Assembly: GCA_028289585.1 (NCBI GenBank)
Contig: JANQPI010000010.1
Coordinates: 372,001 to 436,000 of the forward strand
From: Candidatus Zixiibacteriota bacterium
GTDB lineage: Bacteria; Zixibacteria; MSB-5A5; GN15; FEB-12
DNA length: 64,000 nucleotides
Reading direction: 5' to 3'
Shown: in pieces, positions 8,905-19,594 of the stretch
Numbering within the stretch: position 1 is the first letter of the stretch
Layout of the letters: each line of letters opens with the position of its first letter
Notes under the pieces: generated by a model
Databases searched by the model: none
What the model was told of the DNA's origin: nothing
Seen by the model: the letters and a program-made list of their open reading frames with translations, nothing else
Translations under genes and position numbers: made by a program

Positions 8905-9633
8905 ATGGAACAAGACCTGCTCATCCGCGAACACAAGCAGATCGAGACGCAGAAGGCGACTCGTGATTTTCTCAAGCGTAAAACGGTCAAACCGCTCTGG
9001 CGGGAATACCTGGAAACCGCCCTCATCGCGCTGGTCGCGGCCGTGCTCTTGCGGGTCTTTGTCGTCTCCGCGTATCGGGTCAACTCCGGGTCGATGGAAG
9101 ATTCTCTGCTGGTGGGTGACTATATCTTTGTCAACAAGCTCGCCTACGACTACGGCGGCGAGCCTCAGCACGGTGACATCGTCGTTTTCAAATATCCGAA
9201 CAATCCTGATAAGGATTACATCAAGCGGATCATCGGCGTCGGTGGCGACCAGATCGAGATTTTCGACAAGGTGCTCTATGTCAACGGTGCCGTTGCTCAG
9301 ATTCCACCTCACTCCAAGCATGTCGATCAGCGCGTGATTCCGGCCGATCTGTCGTTCCGCGATAACTTCGGTCCGGTCGTGGTTCCCGAGGGTGAAGTGT
9401 TTGTCATGGGCGATAACCGTGACGATTCGAAAGACTCGAGATTTTGGGGTACCGTGCCGTCCGACAACATCCGTGGCAAAGCTGTGCTTGTGTACTGGTC
9501 GTGGGAACCGCACCCCAACCCACCCGGCTGGGGCTTTCCGTGGGTGCTCGACGCGGTGCAGTGGATCGGCCATGGCGTCGTCCATACACCCAGCAATGTG
9601 CGCTGGGAACGTCTCCTCACTCCGATCGACTAG
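8905..9633 (+). CDS. lepB: signal peptidase I
   Basis: 242-residue membrane-bound serine/lysine protease that cleaves Sec and Tat signal peptides on the periplasmic side. A cytoplasmic basic N-terminus precedes one membrane segment (about 36-56). Box B has the nucleophile Ser63 in S-G-S-M-E-D-S-L; box D has the general base Lys107 in D-Y-I-K-R-I-I-G. Box E is G-D-N-R-D-D-S-K-D-S-R-F-W-G. The start ATG 8905 has no ribosome site; GATACT ends eight bases before it, so a leaderless or very short-leader message is possible. Confidence 0.95.
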   Translation: MEQDLLIREHKQIETQKATRDFLKRKTVKPLWREYLETALIALVAAVLLRVFVVSAYRVNSGSMEDSLLVGDYIFVNKLAYDYGGEPQHGDIVVFKYPNNPDKDYIKRIIGVGGDQIEIFDKVLYVNGAVAQIPPHSKHVDQRVIPADLSFRDNFGPVVVPEGEVFVMGDNRDDSKDSRFWGTVPSDNIRGKAVLVYWSWEPHPNPPGWGFPWVLDAVQWIGHGVVHTPSNVRWERLLTPID

Positions 9634-9695
9634 ATCCCTTCACTCGCCATTACGTCGCTTCCCGCCGTCGGCAGGTCGGGCTATACTCACATCTG

Positions 9696-10898
9696 ATGGA
9701 TACGTCGTATCGCCAGCCTCGGGAGGAGTACCTCGCCGGCTCGGATCGAATGGGGATCGGACCGTTTGGGCTCTATCTTCACTTTCCCTTCTGTCCCTAC
9801 AAGTGCACGTACTGCGACTTCTATAAGCTGATCTTCAATCAGCAGCGTCAGGCAGCGTTCTTTGATGCTCTCGCGGTCGAAACGGAGCTTGCCGCGACGG
9901 CCTACGCCGAAACGGGGCTGCGAATCGCCACGATCTTCGTTGGGGGTGGCACTCCCTCGATGCTCAACATTGATCGCTTTGCCGCCTGGCTTGAGCAGGT
10001 GAAGCAGCTGTTCACGGTCCCGGTAGGTCTTGAGTTCTCGTTTGAATGCAATCCGGACTCGGTCAGTGTAGACCTCTTTCAGGCGCTCAAAGATCTGGGG
10101 GTAACCCGTCCAACCGTTGGTATTCAGTCATTCCAGCCGGAGCTGCTGGCCCCGCTTGGCCGACCGCACCAACCAGCCGACTCTCAACGCGCGATCTATC
10201 TGGCCAATGCGATCGGTTTCTACTCGTTCGGCGTCGATCTGATCTTTGGGCTGCCCAATCAGACCACGGCTCAGCTGTCGGTCGATCTTGATCAACTTGT
10301 CGATTTGCGGCCGCCGCATATCTCGTACTACCAGCTGACGGTTGAGCCGGAGACACCGATGGAGCGCCATGTTGCCGAGGGGCGGTTTCGGCTCCCCGAT
10401 GAATCGCTCTCGCTGGCGATGTATCAAGCGGGGGTCGAGCGGTTTCAAGAGGCGGGCTACACTCGCTACGAGGTGTCATCATTCTCGCTGACCGGGCACC
10501 AGTGCCGTCACAATCTCGGCTACTGGCGGGGACGGGACTATCTTGGCCTCGGTCCGTCGGCCCATTCGTTCATGCGGGGACGGCGCTACGCCAATGTGGC
10601 CGATCTCGACGCCTATATTGATGCCCTCACTAAGGGGAAACGCCCTCTCGCTGTCGACGAATCAGGCCATCTCGAACGGATGACCGAGGCGTTGATGCTC
10701 GGTCTGCGGACATCGCGGGGGATTCGCCGCGAGGAGTTCCAGCGCCGCTTCGGCTTGCCGGTCGACAGTCGGATTGACCTCGACCAGCAGGCGGTTCTGG
10801 TCGACGCCGGCTACCTGACCGTCAGCGACTCAGCGCTACGGCTTACCGACCTGGGCATGGCGATGGCCGATGAGGTTACCCGTCGACTCCTTCGCTGA
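9696..10898 (+). CDS. hemW: HemW-family radical SAM protein
   Basis: About 400 residues with the radical-SAM motif C-P-Y-K-C-T-Y-C-D-F-Y; the fourth residue pattern C-x-D-F-Y is typical of HemW/HemN relatives. It has G-G-G-T-P-S-M for SAM binding and N-P-D-S-V in the barrel. The C-terminal HemN domain includes L-G-L-G-P-S-A-H-S-F. HemW delivers heme to respiratory enzymes rather than acting as coproporphyrinogen dehydrogenase; I choose HemW because of the short N-terminus. The start is ATG 9696 (TATACT ends eight bases upstream) or ATG 9750. The stop abuts an antisense dockerin remnant. Confidence 0.88.
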   Translation: MDTSYRQPREEYLAGSDRMGIGPFGLYLHFPFCPYKCTYCDFYKLIFNQQRQAAFFDALAVETELAATAYAETGLRIATIFVGGGTPSMLNIDRFAAWLEQVKQLFTVPVGLEFSFECNPDSVSVDLFQALKDLGVTRPTVGIQSFQPELLAPLGRPHQPADSQRAIYLANAIGFYSFGVDLIFGLPNQTTAQLSVDLDQLVDLRPPHISYYQLTVEPETPMERHVAEGRFRLPDESLSLAMYQAGVERFQEAGYTRYEVSSFSLTGHQCRHNLGYWRGRDYLGLGPSAHSFMRGRRYANVADLDAYIDALTKGKRPLAVDESGHLERMTEALMLGLRTSRGIRREEFQRRFGLPVDSRIDLDQQAVLVDAGYLTVSDSALRLTDLGMAMADEVTRRLLR

Positions 10899-11027
10899 TT
10901 ACGGACAGGCCGGTAACGGCTGGAACGTAATGAACAAGTGATCGACCAGCGCGGACCAGTCGGGCGAACCGTTAACCCAAGGCAGACGTTTTCTGACATT
11001 TTTGTGACCAGACAAAGTGATAGTCAT
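10899..11027 (-). pseudogene. dockerin C-terminal remnant, 42-codon reading frame
   Basis: On the minus strand, from an in-frame ATG (11025-11027) to TAA (10899-10901), the sequence encodes a tail ending L-V-D-H-L-F-I-T-F-Q-P-L-P-A-C-P. The large dockerin protein at 46465-49995 ends L-V-D-H-L-F-I-T-F-T-P-L-A-A-C-P, with P-D-x-S-x just before in both. The calcium-loop aspartates of the dockerin repeat are lost and nothing upstream looks like a secreted protein. I read it as the residue of a lost dockerin gene. Its stop codon directly abuts the hemW stop on the other strand. A real small gene is less likely because there is no signal peptide. Confidence 0.65.
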
Positions 11028-11067
11028 GTACTAGACAGCTCGCTGTCGTCGTAGCTTATTACCGCGT

Positions 11068-12420
11068 ATGGATTTATTCGGCGATCATCCCGACCAAGCC
11101 GACCCTGAGATCGGACGTGACGCTCCGCTCGGCGAGCGGATACGCCCACAAAATCTCGATGAGGTCGTTGGCCAGAAACACCTCCTCGCGCCCGGCCAGC
11201 CGCTGCGAGTCGCGATCGATGCTGACCGCGTCGGATCGATCGTCTTCTGGGGACCACCTGGAACTGGCAAAACGACTTTGGCGCGGTTAATCGCACGGAG
11301 TACCAAGGGGCGCTTTGTACCGTTCTCCGCGGTCACCTCGGGTATTAAGGAGGTGAAAGAGGTCCTGTCCAACTCCGCCAAGCATCGGACCCTGACTGGT
11401 CAACGTACGTACGTCTTCATCGATGAAATCCACCGTTTCAACAAAGCACAACAGGACGCCTTTCTGCCGTTTGTCGAATCGGGAGAGATCAGACTGATCG
11501 GTGCAACAACTGAAAACCCATCATTTGAGATTAATGGTGCCCTGCTCTCCCGCGTTCGTGTCTATACGCTCAATCGACTCGAAAGCGACGAACTCAGGCA
11601 GTTGATTCAACGGGCGGCTACCGATACTGAGCGCGGCGTTGCCCGTGATCTTGATGACAACGCGGTGTCGGCAGTTGTCGCGGCCGCTGACGGCGACGCG
11701 CGTCGCGCTCTGACGCTTCTCGAAGCCGCAGCGAACCATGTCGATGCAGAACACCCGATCTCCGCCGAGGATATCGCAACGGTGCACCAGCAAGGTCACC
11801 TTCTTTACGACAAAGCGGGGGAGGAGCACTTCAACCTGATCTCGGCACTCCACAAGACGATGCGCGGGGGTGATCCCGATGCTGCCCTGTACTATCTCGC
11901 GCGCATGCTCGCCGCCGGCGAGGATCCGCTCTGGGTGGCTCGTCGTCTGATTCGCCACGCGATCGAAGACGTTGGCCTGGCCGACACCAATGCGCTGACC
12001 GTCGCCCGAAACGCTCGCGAGACGTATCACCTGCTCGGGTCACCCGAGGGTGAGTTAGCCCTCGCCGCGGCGGTTGTCTACCTGGCGACCGCCCCTAAAT
12101 CCAACGCGACTTACACCGCCTGGAAAGCGGCCGTGGTTCGAGTTCGGGAAACTGGATCTTTGCCGGTCCCACTCGGTTTGCGCAACGCGCCAACCGGGTT
12201 GATGAAAGGGCTCGGTTACGGAGCGGATTACGAGTATGCTCACGACGCCACCGACGCGATCACAGCCCAGGAGTACTTCCCCGACAAGTTACACGGGACG
12301 CGGCTCTATCACCCAACCGACCGTGGTGCCGAGCGGGAGATTTCCGAGTACCTGAAGCACTATCGGGAGCTTCGGAGTCGCCGCATGGCAGAAAGTCGCG
12401 AAAAATCGAACGAGCACTGA
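11068..12420 (+). CDS. rarA: replication-associated recombination ATPase RarA/MgsA
   Basis: 450-residue AAA+ clamp-loader-like ATPase that acts at stalled replication forks. [11 protein letters not shown] is the family's entry motif. Walker A is G-P-P-G-T-G-K-T (62-69), Walker [10 protein letters not shown], and sensor 1 G-A-T-T-E-N-P-S-F. The C-terminal part has the MgsA tetramerisation region with [12 protein letters not shown]. The N-terminus M-D-L-F fits the start at ATG 11068. TATTAC ends five bases before the ATG, so the message may be leaderless; the matching -35 (TAGACA at 11032-11037) is 19 bases away and weak. Confidence 0.95.
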   Translation: MDLFGDHPDQADPEIGRDAPLGERIRPQNLDEVVGQKHLLAPGQPLRVAIDADRVGSIVFWGPPGTGKTTLARLIARSTKGRFVPFSAVTSGIKEVKEVLSNSAKHRTLTGQRTYVFIDEIHRFNKAQQDAFLPFVESGEIRLIGATTENPSFEINGALLSRVRVYTLNRLESDELRQLIQRAATDTERGVARDLDDNAVSAVVAAADGDARRALTLLEAAANHVDAEHPISAEDIATVHQQGHLLYDKAGEEHFNLISALHKTMRGGDPDAALYYLARMLAAGEDPLWVARRLIRHAIEDVGLADTNALTVARNARETYHLLGSPEGELALAAAVVYLATAPKSNATYTAWKAAVVRVRETGSLPVPLGLRNAPTGLMKGLGYGADYEYAHDATDAITAQEYFPDKLHGTRLYHPTDRGAEREISEYLKHYRELRSRRMAESREKSNEH

Positions 12421-12452
12421 ACATTGCCCCCGTCTCCGCGTGTAGGAGGAGT

Positions 12453-13721
12453 ATGAAACGAACTAGCTTACTGATCCTCGCTGCCGTGGCGATTGGTCTC
12501 ACCGGTTCGGTACGGGCCGCCTCGATCCTCATCCCGATGGACAACACGCAGACCGACCATCTCAAGGCGTACGGCGTCATCTACCAGGCGCTGGCCGATG
12601 GCTACCGCGGAGAATGGCTGCTCAATTATCGTGGCGGCTCGTTCCTGGTGGGTCAATCGACGGACATCGCCAATCTCTGTCTCGTTCGCGGCGTGACGTT
12701 TGAGCGAGTGACCTCCGCACAGGTCTCGGATATCTACGCCCGAATTGAAGTCGAAAACATGGAGCGTATCGAACTTGAGAAAGCGCCCCATATCGCGGTG
12801 TACACACCACCCAATGTCCAGCCGTGGGATGACGCCGTTACACTCGCTTTAACGTATGCCGAGATTCCCTACGATCAGATCTGGGACGAAGAGGTACTCG
12901 ACGGGCGCCTTGAGGACTACGACTGGCTGCACTGCCATCATGAGGATTTCACCGGTCAGTACGGTAAATTCTATGCCGCCTTCCGGAACGAGCTTTGGTA
13001 TCAGGCCGATGTCCGTACCAACGAGGAGATGGCTCGTCGGATGGGGTTTCGTAAAGTCTCCCAGATGAAGGGGGCTGTAGCGCGAACGATTCAGGAGTAC
13101 GTCAGCCGCGGCGGCTTTTTCTTCACGATGTGTTCGGCCCCCGAGACGATCGATATTGCGCTCGCTGCTCAGGGAGTGGATATCGTGCCAGCCGAATTTG
13201 ACGGTGATCCAATTGATCCGGTGGCCGATGCCAAACTCGATTTCTCGCAAACCTTTGCTTTCGAGAATTTTCGCATCGTCTACAATCCGCTCGTTTATCA
13301 GCGGTCGAACATCGATACCAACCGTGATCGTGTCGTTCGCTTCCCGAGTCTGGAGAGTGACTTCTTCTATCTTTTCGATTTCTCAGCCAAGCTCGATCCG
13401 GTTCCCACAATGCTGACCCAGTGCCATACCAACACGGTGAATGGCTTCATGGGGCAGGTGACGGGTTTCCGGAAGTCGTTGGTCAAAAAACATATCACCA
13501 TCTTGGGTCAGCCGGACAATTATGACGAAGTTCGCTACCTGCACGGGAACTTTGGCCGCGGTACGTTTACGTTTTATGCCGGTCACGACCCCGAAGACTA
13601 TCAGCACATGATCCACGATCCGCCGACCGACCTCGCGCTGCACCGGAATTCTCCTGGGTATCGACTCATTCTCAACAACGTGCTCTTTCCCGCGGCCAAG
13701 AAGAAGGAACGCAAGACCTGA
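12453..13721 (+). CDS. secreted protein of the family often labelled 'asparagine synthetase B' (function unknown)
   Basis: 422 residues with a clean signal peptide (L-L-I-L-A-A-V-A-I-G-L, cleavage near V-R-A-A). From memory, the pattern I-P-M-D-x-x-Q-T-D-H-L-K-A-Y-G, N-Y-R-G-G-S-F and H-H-E-D-F-T-G-Q-Y-G-K-F-Y belongs to a Bacteroidota-type family that databases call asparagine synthetase B. I see neither the N-terminal amidotransferase cysteine nor an ATP-pyrophosphatase motif of a real AsnB, and the protein is exported, so that name is probably wrong. G-G-F-F-F-T-M-C-S-A resembles a class-I glutamine-amidotransferase-like nucleophile elbow. Start is ATG 12453 with AGGAGG close upstream. Confidence 0.6.
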   Translation: MKRTSLLILAAVAIGLTGSVRAASILIPMDNTQTDHLKAYGVIYQALADGYRGEWLLNYRGGSFLVGQSTDIANLCLVRGVTFERVTSAQVSDIYARIEVENMERIELEKAPHIAVYTPPNVQPWDDAVTLALTYAEIPYDQIWDEEVLDGRLEDYDWLHCHHEDFTGQYGKFYAAFRNELWYQADVRTNEEMARRMGFRKVSQMKGAVARTIQEYVSRGGFFFTMCSAPETIDIALAAQGVDIVPAEFDGDPIDPVADAKLDFSQTFAFENFRIVYNPLVYQRSNIDTNRDRVVRFPSLESDFFYLFDFSAKLDPVPTMLTQCHTNTVNGFMGQVTGFRKSLVKKHITILGQPDNYDEVRYLHGNFGRGTFTFYAGHDPEDYQHMIHDPPTDLALHRNSPGYRLILNNVLFPAAKKKERKT

Positions 13722-13782
13722 CCGGAGTTCGTCGCTGGTTTAAGGTGACAGCGGACCTGGTCCGGCGTACCTCTTCGCGATA

Positions 13783-14202
13783 ATGAATCGGGAGTACCTC
13801 GCTATCGATTACGGCCGACGACGAATCGGCGTAGCCAAGTCTGATCCCCTGGGCATGGTTGCCTCGCCTCTTACGACGCTGACCGTTCGCTCACGGGCGG
13901 ATGCGGTTGAGCAAATGCGCAAGCTGCTGGACGAATACAGCCCCAATGGCCTTGTGGTTGGTTATCCACGCCATGCCTCCGGCGAACCCGGAGAGATTGC
14001 TCACGAGGTCGACCGGTTCCTGCGCGAACTTCAGTACGCCGGAGATGTTTTTCGGGTGGATGAATCGTACAGCTCCCAGGAAGCCACCGCCATTGTCCAT
14101 GCCCATGGGAAACGGGTCGGCGTTGATAAAGGACGGGTCGATCGCTTGGCCGCGGTGATTCTCCTCCAACGTTTTCTCGATGACCTGCCATCCGATGCGT
14201 GA
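13783..14202 (+). CDS. ruvX: YqgF/RuvX RNase H-fold nuclease
   Basis: 139-residue protein of the YqgF family, implicated in 16S rRNA 5'-end maturation and proposed as a Holliday-junction resolvase. It begins L-A-I-D-Y-G-R-R-R-I-G-V-A-K-S-D, with the first catalytic Asp, and has V-V-G-Y-P-R-H-A-S-G-E. The second acidic motif is V-D-E-S-Y-S-S-Q-E-A, followed by D-R-L-A-A-V-I-L-L-Q. Length is normal. It overlaps the start of mltG, so the two are translationally coupled, a pairing common across bacteria. Confidence 0.9.
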   Translation: MNREYLAIDYGRRRIGVAKSDPLGMVASPLTTLTVRSRADAVEQMRKLLDEYSPNGLVVGYPRHASGEPGEIAHEVDRFLRELQYAGDVFRVDESYSSQEATAIVHAHGKRVGVDKGRVDRLAAVILLQRFLDDLPSDA

Positions 14203-15313
14203 GGTTGGATCCCTACTACTCTATGTTCTTGTCACCGCTATCCTGCTCACACTTGCCACGCTCCAATTCCTGTTCGATCTCGTCCTCGCAGGAGTTCGTC
14301 GTCTCATGAGTCTACCACGTGCAGTGACTATACCCTTGGCCCTGGCCGTGATTGTTCTGCTTGGCCTCGTGGCGGTAGCCGGATGGGGCTACTACGGTAC
14401 ACGGAATCTAGCGGGGGAAACAGTGACGATCATGATTGAGACCGGGACGCCTTTTTCTCGAGTCGCAGATGCTTTGGTCGAGCGTGGTGTTGTGAATTCT
14501 CGCCTGGCATTAGACGTTGCTGCTCGGCTGCGGAAGATTGATCGTCAGTTAACGGTGGGCCGTTACGATTTTGGGGGAGAGAATTCGGTCTATTCGGTGC
14601 TCAACCGTCTGGAGTCAGCCGATTTCTATACCGTCCGGATCACCGTATGGGAAGGATTGCCGATCTGGCGGACCGCCGGGTTGCTGGGCACGTCTCTGCG
14701 AGTCGATTCTGCCGACATCATGGCGGCTGCCAACGACTCAGGCCTCCTTGAGGAGTTACGCCTCCCGTACCTGGAGGGCTACCTCTATCCCGAAACGTAC
14801 TACTTCCCCTGGCATATCGGTGCCAAGGATATCGTGCGGACGATGGTCGCTATGCATCGATCGGAGCTATCCGGTATCAATCTGTCGAATGCGCCCAATG
14901 GTCTGGCACCAGACGAGGTTATTACGATGGCATCGATTATTGAGGCCGAAGCATTTCTCGACGCGGAGAAACCGGTCATTGCGTCGGTCTATCATAACCG
15001 GCTGACTGAGGGGTGGAGGCTTGATGCCGACCCCACGGTTATCTACGGACTCGGTGGTCTCGACCGGCCACTCTACCGACGCGATATCAGAAAAGACGGT
15101 CCGTACAATACCTACCGACGCCGCGGGCTTCCACCTACGCCGATCAATTCACCCGGTAAGGCAGCAGTCCTCGCCGCGCTGCAGCCGGATACGACGGATT
15201 TCATGTTCTTTGTTGCCGATGGTACGGGTGGGCATCGATTCAGCCGCACCCTGGGAGATCACAATCGGGCCATTCGAGAAATCCGGCGACAGCGAACGAC
15301 CGACGGATCCTAG
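14180..15313 (+). CDS. mltG: endolytic murein transglycosylase MltG (YceG)
   Basis: 377-residue YceG-family enzyme that cuts nascent glycan strands in the periplasm. The catalytic glutamate lies in M-A-S-I-I-E-A-E-A. Other family marks are E-G-Y-L-Y-P-E-T-Y-Y-F, V-Y-H-N-R-L, L-D-A-D-P-T-V-I-Y-G-L and P-T-P-I-N-S-P-G. Here the N-terminus has two hydrophobic segments (about 9-32 and 46-68) where the family usually has one; a start at ATG 14306-14308 region (M-S-L-P-R) would give the usual single anchor. ATG 14195 is another candidate. The 3' end faces the regulator gene with a 3-base gap. Confidence 0.9.
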   Translation: MTCHPMREVGSLLLYVLVTAILLTLATLQFLFDLVLAGVRRLMSLPRAVTIPLALAVIVLLGLVAVAGWGYYGTRNLAGETVTIMIETGTPFSRVADALVERGVVNSRLALDVAARLRKIDRQLTVGRYDFGGENSVYSVLNRLESADFYTVRITVWEGLPIWRTAGLLGTSLRVDSADIMAAANDSGLLEELRLPYLEGYLYPETYYFPWHIGAKDIVRTMVAMHRSELSGINLSNAPNGLAPDEVITMASIIEAEAFLDAEKPVIASVYHNRLTEGWRLDADPTVIYGLGGLDRPLYRRDIRKDGPYNTYRRRGLPPTPINSPGKAAVLAALQPDTTDFMFFVADGTGGHRFSRTLGDHNRAIREIRRQRTTDGS

Positions 15314-15316
15314 TCG

Positions 15317-16669
15317 CTACTCAGCCGGGCTCAGATCGAGCTTTTTCATCTTCCGCCACAGCGTCGTCCGACCAATACCCAGATCGCGGGCGGTCTTCGT
15401 ATAGTTCCACTCGTTCCTGGTGAGTGCTTTCAGAATCAGCGAGCGTTGCTCAGTATTGGTTCGGGCGTTCGCCGGTGATGGCGACGGTTCCACGGTCGCA
15501 AGTGCATCACTACCCGAAAAAAGATGTATCGGGCGAATCATGCCATCGGTGGTCAAGAGAGCAGCGCGGCGCAGCATCGATTCGAGTTCGCGGACATTGC
15601 CGACCCACTGATGCCGTTGCAGTTTTACGATAGCGTCCGGATCCAATGTCAACTCGGTACGACCGGTCTCCCGACATAGGCGTCGGATCAGATAATCCGC
15701 GAGAACGCCGATGTCTTCACTTCGCTCCGCAAGGGGTGGCAGGCTCAAGGTCACAATGCTGATCTGATGCCATAATGTCTCCAGGAACGTGCCGGCTCGC
15801 ACCGCATCGGTGAGCGAACGCTGACTCGTAGCGATAAGTCTGACACGAGCGGAGCGGTCGCTGTTGGCACTCGACCGTCGGTAGGTCTGCTCCTGGGTTA
15901 CGCGGATCAGTTGTGTCTGGGCGTTAATGGGAAGATTGCCGATTTCTTCGATGAGTAAGGTCCCACCGCTGGCTTCTTCAACCGCTCCTCGATGGAATCC
16001 GGATGCGGAATCAGTCTCACTCCCGAAGAGGGCTTGGTCGAGGTGCTCCGACGGCAACGCGGCGGCGTCGAAATGGACCAGACGTTGCTGCCGGTGTGCT
16101 GAATGCAGGTGGATCATTCGGGCCAACAGTTCCTTCCCGACCCCTGGTGGACCAGTGATCAGCACGGGGAGGTCGGTTGGCGCAATACTCGCCGCTTTCT
16201 CCTTAATCGTCCGTATCGCATCAGAGGTGCCGACCAGATTGTCAAAACCGAACGTCATTGCCAGTTGTCCGCGCAGTTGGTCGACCTCTTGTTGTCGGTG
16301 GAAGTGCGCAAGCGCTGTCTCCACCTGACGTCGGACATTGCGGGCTGAGGCAGTCACGACGATTAGTCCGTCGACAGTGATTCGTGTTTCGCTCTCCGCC
16401 GACTCGAGTTTCTCGATGTCCCCGGCGGGGACGTATTCCAGTACCGCCGCATTGCTCAATTGAGGACCGAGGGATTCGATGAGACTCTCGACGAGGTCAC
16501 TGGCGACGAGAATGCCGACGAGGGAGTCGATGGTCTGGTGCGAGATGTCCGCGATCGATGAAATCGTCTCGACGTGGTATGCAGACGTTTCCAGCGCGCG
16601 GGAGAGCGCCGAGCGTTGCGCCTGATCAGTATCGAGAATGAGTAATCGAGTCGGTGCGGTATCGGACAT
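15317..16669 (-). CDS. degenerate NtrC-like regulator (AAA+ with Fis-type HTH)
   Basis: 450 residues: receiver-like domain (1-120), AAA+ domain (about 140-385), Fis-type helix-turn-helix (about 415-445, T-A-R-D-L-G-I-G-R-T-T-L-W-R-K). Walker A is G-P-P-G-V-G-K-E (173-180). Key features are altered: the phospho-acceptor region reads V-G-I-L-V-A-S-D-L without the usual L-L-D; the sigma-54 contact loop G-A-F-T-G-A is replaced by S-G-F-H-R-G-A-V (223-230); Walker B reads L-L-I-E-E instead of F-L-D-E. So it may not activate sigma-54 and may act as an ordinary DNA-binding regulator. A GAGGAG ribosome site precedes the ATG. It is divergent from gatC. Confidence 0.85.
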   Translation of the reverse strand: MSDTAPTRLLILDTDQAQRSALSRALETSAYHVETISSIADISHQTIDSLVGILVASDLVESLIESLGPQLSNAAVLEYVPAGDIEKLESAESETRITVDGLIVVTASARNVRRQVETALAHFHRQQEVDQLRGQLAMTFGFDNLVGTSDAIRTIKEKAASIAPTDLPVLITGPPGVGKELLARMIHLHSAHRQQRLVHFDAAALPSEHLDQALFGSETDSASGFHRGAVEEASGGTLLIEEIGNLPINAQTQLIRVTQEQTYRRSSANSDRSARVRLIATSQRSLTDAVRAGTFLETLWHQISIVTLSLPPLAERSEDIGVLADYLIRRLCRETGRTELTLDPDAIVKLQRHQWVGNVRELESMLRRAALLTTDGMIRPIHLFSGSDALATVEPSPSPANARTNTEQRSLILKALTRNEWNYTKTARDLGIGRTTLWRKMKKLDLSPAE

Positions 16670-16791
16670 GGATCTCCTCGATGCATCTCTTGACCATCCG
16701 GTTGCGAGGCTGCGTCACCTCGCCGATCGGGACTGGCAGTTATTTCGGATATCGGAGGATTCGCGAGCGGCTTTAGGGAGCGAACCTCTGG

Positions 16792-16820
16792 TTGACCGAC
16801 AGTCGCCCAACGGCTATCCT
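16792..16820 (+). promoter_or_regulatory. gatC promoter, likely leaderless
   Basis: TTGACC (16792-16797), 17 bases, TATCCT (16815-16820). The -10 box ends five bases before the gatC ATG at 16826, so transcription should begin at or beside the start codon. No ribosome-binding site fits. Confidence 0.6.
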
Positions 16821-16825
16821 CTGCC

Positions 16826-17112
16826 ATGCCTGTTTCCCGCGACGAGGTTGCGCATGTCGCCCGTTTGGCCCGGCTGACATTGAACGATGACGAGACCGAT
16901 AAGTTTACGTCACAGCTGTCGGTCATCCTCGACTACATCGATCAACTTCGAGAGGTCGATACCTCCTCGGTTCATGCCGCCAGCAGTGCCGGGGGTGGGG
17001 CAACGCCGTTGCGCGAGGATGTGGCGGGACTAACATTCGACCGGTCGGTCGCGCTTGGCAATGCTCCCGACACTGATGGCACGTTCTTCAGAGTGCCGAA
17101 GGTCATCGACGG

Positions 17113-17116
<4 letters not shown>
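16826..17116 (+). CDS. gatC: Asp/Glu-tRNA amidotransferase subunit C
   Basis: 96-residue GatC, the small subunit that wraps GatA and GatB in the enzyme making Asn-tRNA or Gln-tRNA from mischarged Asp/Glu-tRNA. It begins V-S-R-D-E-V-A-H-V-A-R-L-A-R-L and has L-S-V-I-L-D-Y-I-D-Q-L-R-E-V-D-T; the tail F-F-R-V-P-K-V-I-D-G is diagnostic. gatA and gatB are not in the window. Its stop overlaps the kdsB start (ATGA). Confidence 0.93.
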
Positions 17117-19535
<2,419 letters not shown>

Positions 19536-19558
19536 CATTTTCGCCGTTGACCTTACCA

Positions 19559-19588
19559 TTGACTCCCCCCGTCACGGTTAACTATCCT
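19559..19588 (+). promoter_or_regulatory. promoter of the polysaccharide cluster, likely leaderless
   Basis: TTGACT (19559-19564), 18 bases, TATCCT (19583-19588). The -10 ends six bases before the ATG at 19595. Confidence 0.55.
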
Positions 19589-19594
19589 CGACCG

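Noticed and set aside
9444-9695. Upstream in-frame extension of hemW overlapping lepB
   Set aside because: It reads lepB out of frame and has no homology to HemW; the family N-terminus begins near the G-L-Y-L-H-F-P-F-C motif, just after ATG 9696.
10811-10999. Minus-strand 62-codon frame starting M-S-E-N-V-C-L-G
   Set aside because: It is out of frame with the dockerin-like tail and runs into hemW in antisense; only the neighbouring frame shows a recognisable sequence.
13962-13972. DnaA-box-like TTATCCACG
   Set aside because: A single near-match within ruvX without further boxes or an AT-rich unwinding region; not an origin.
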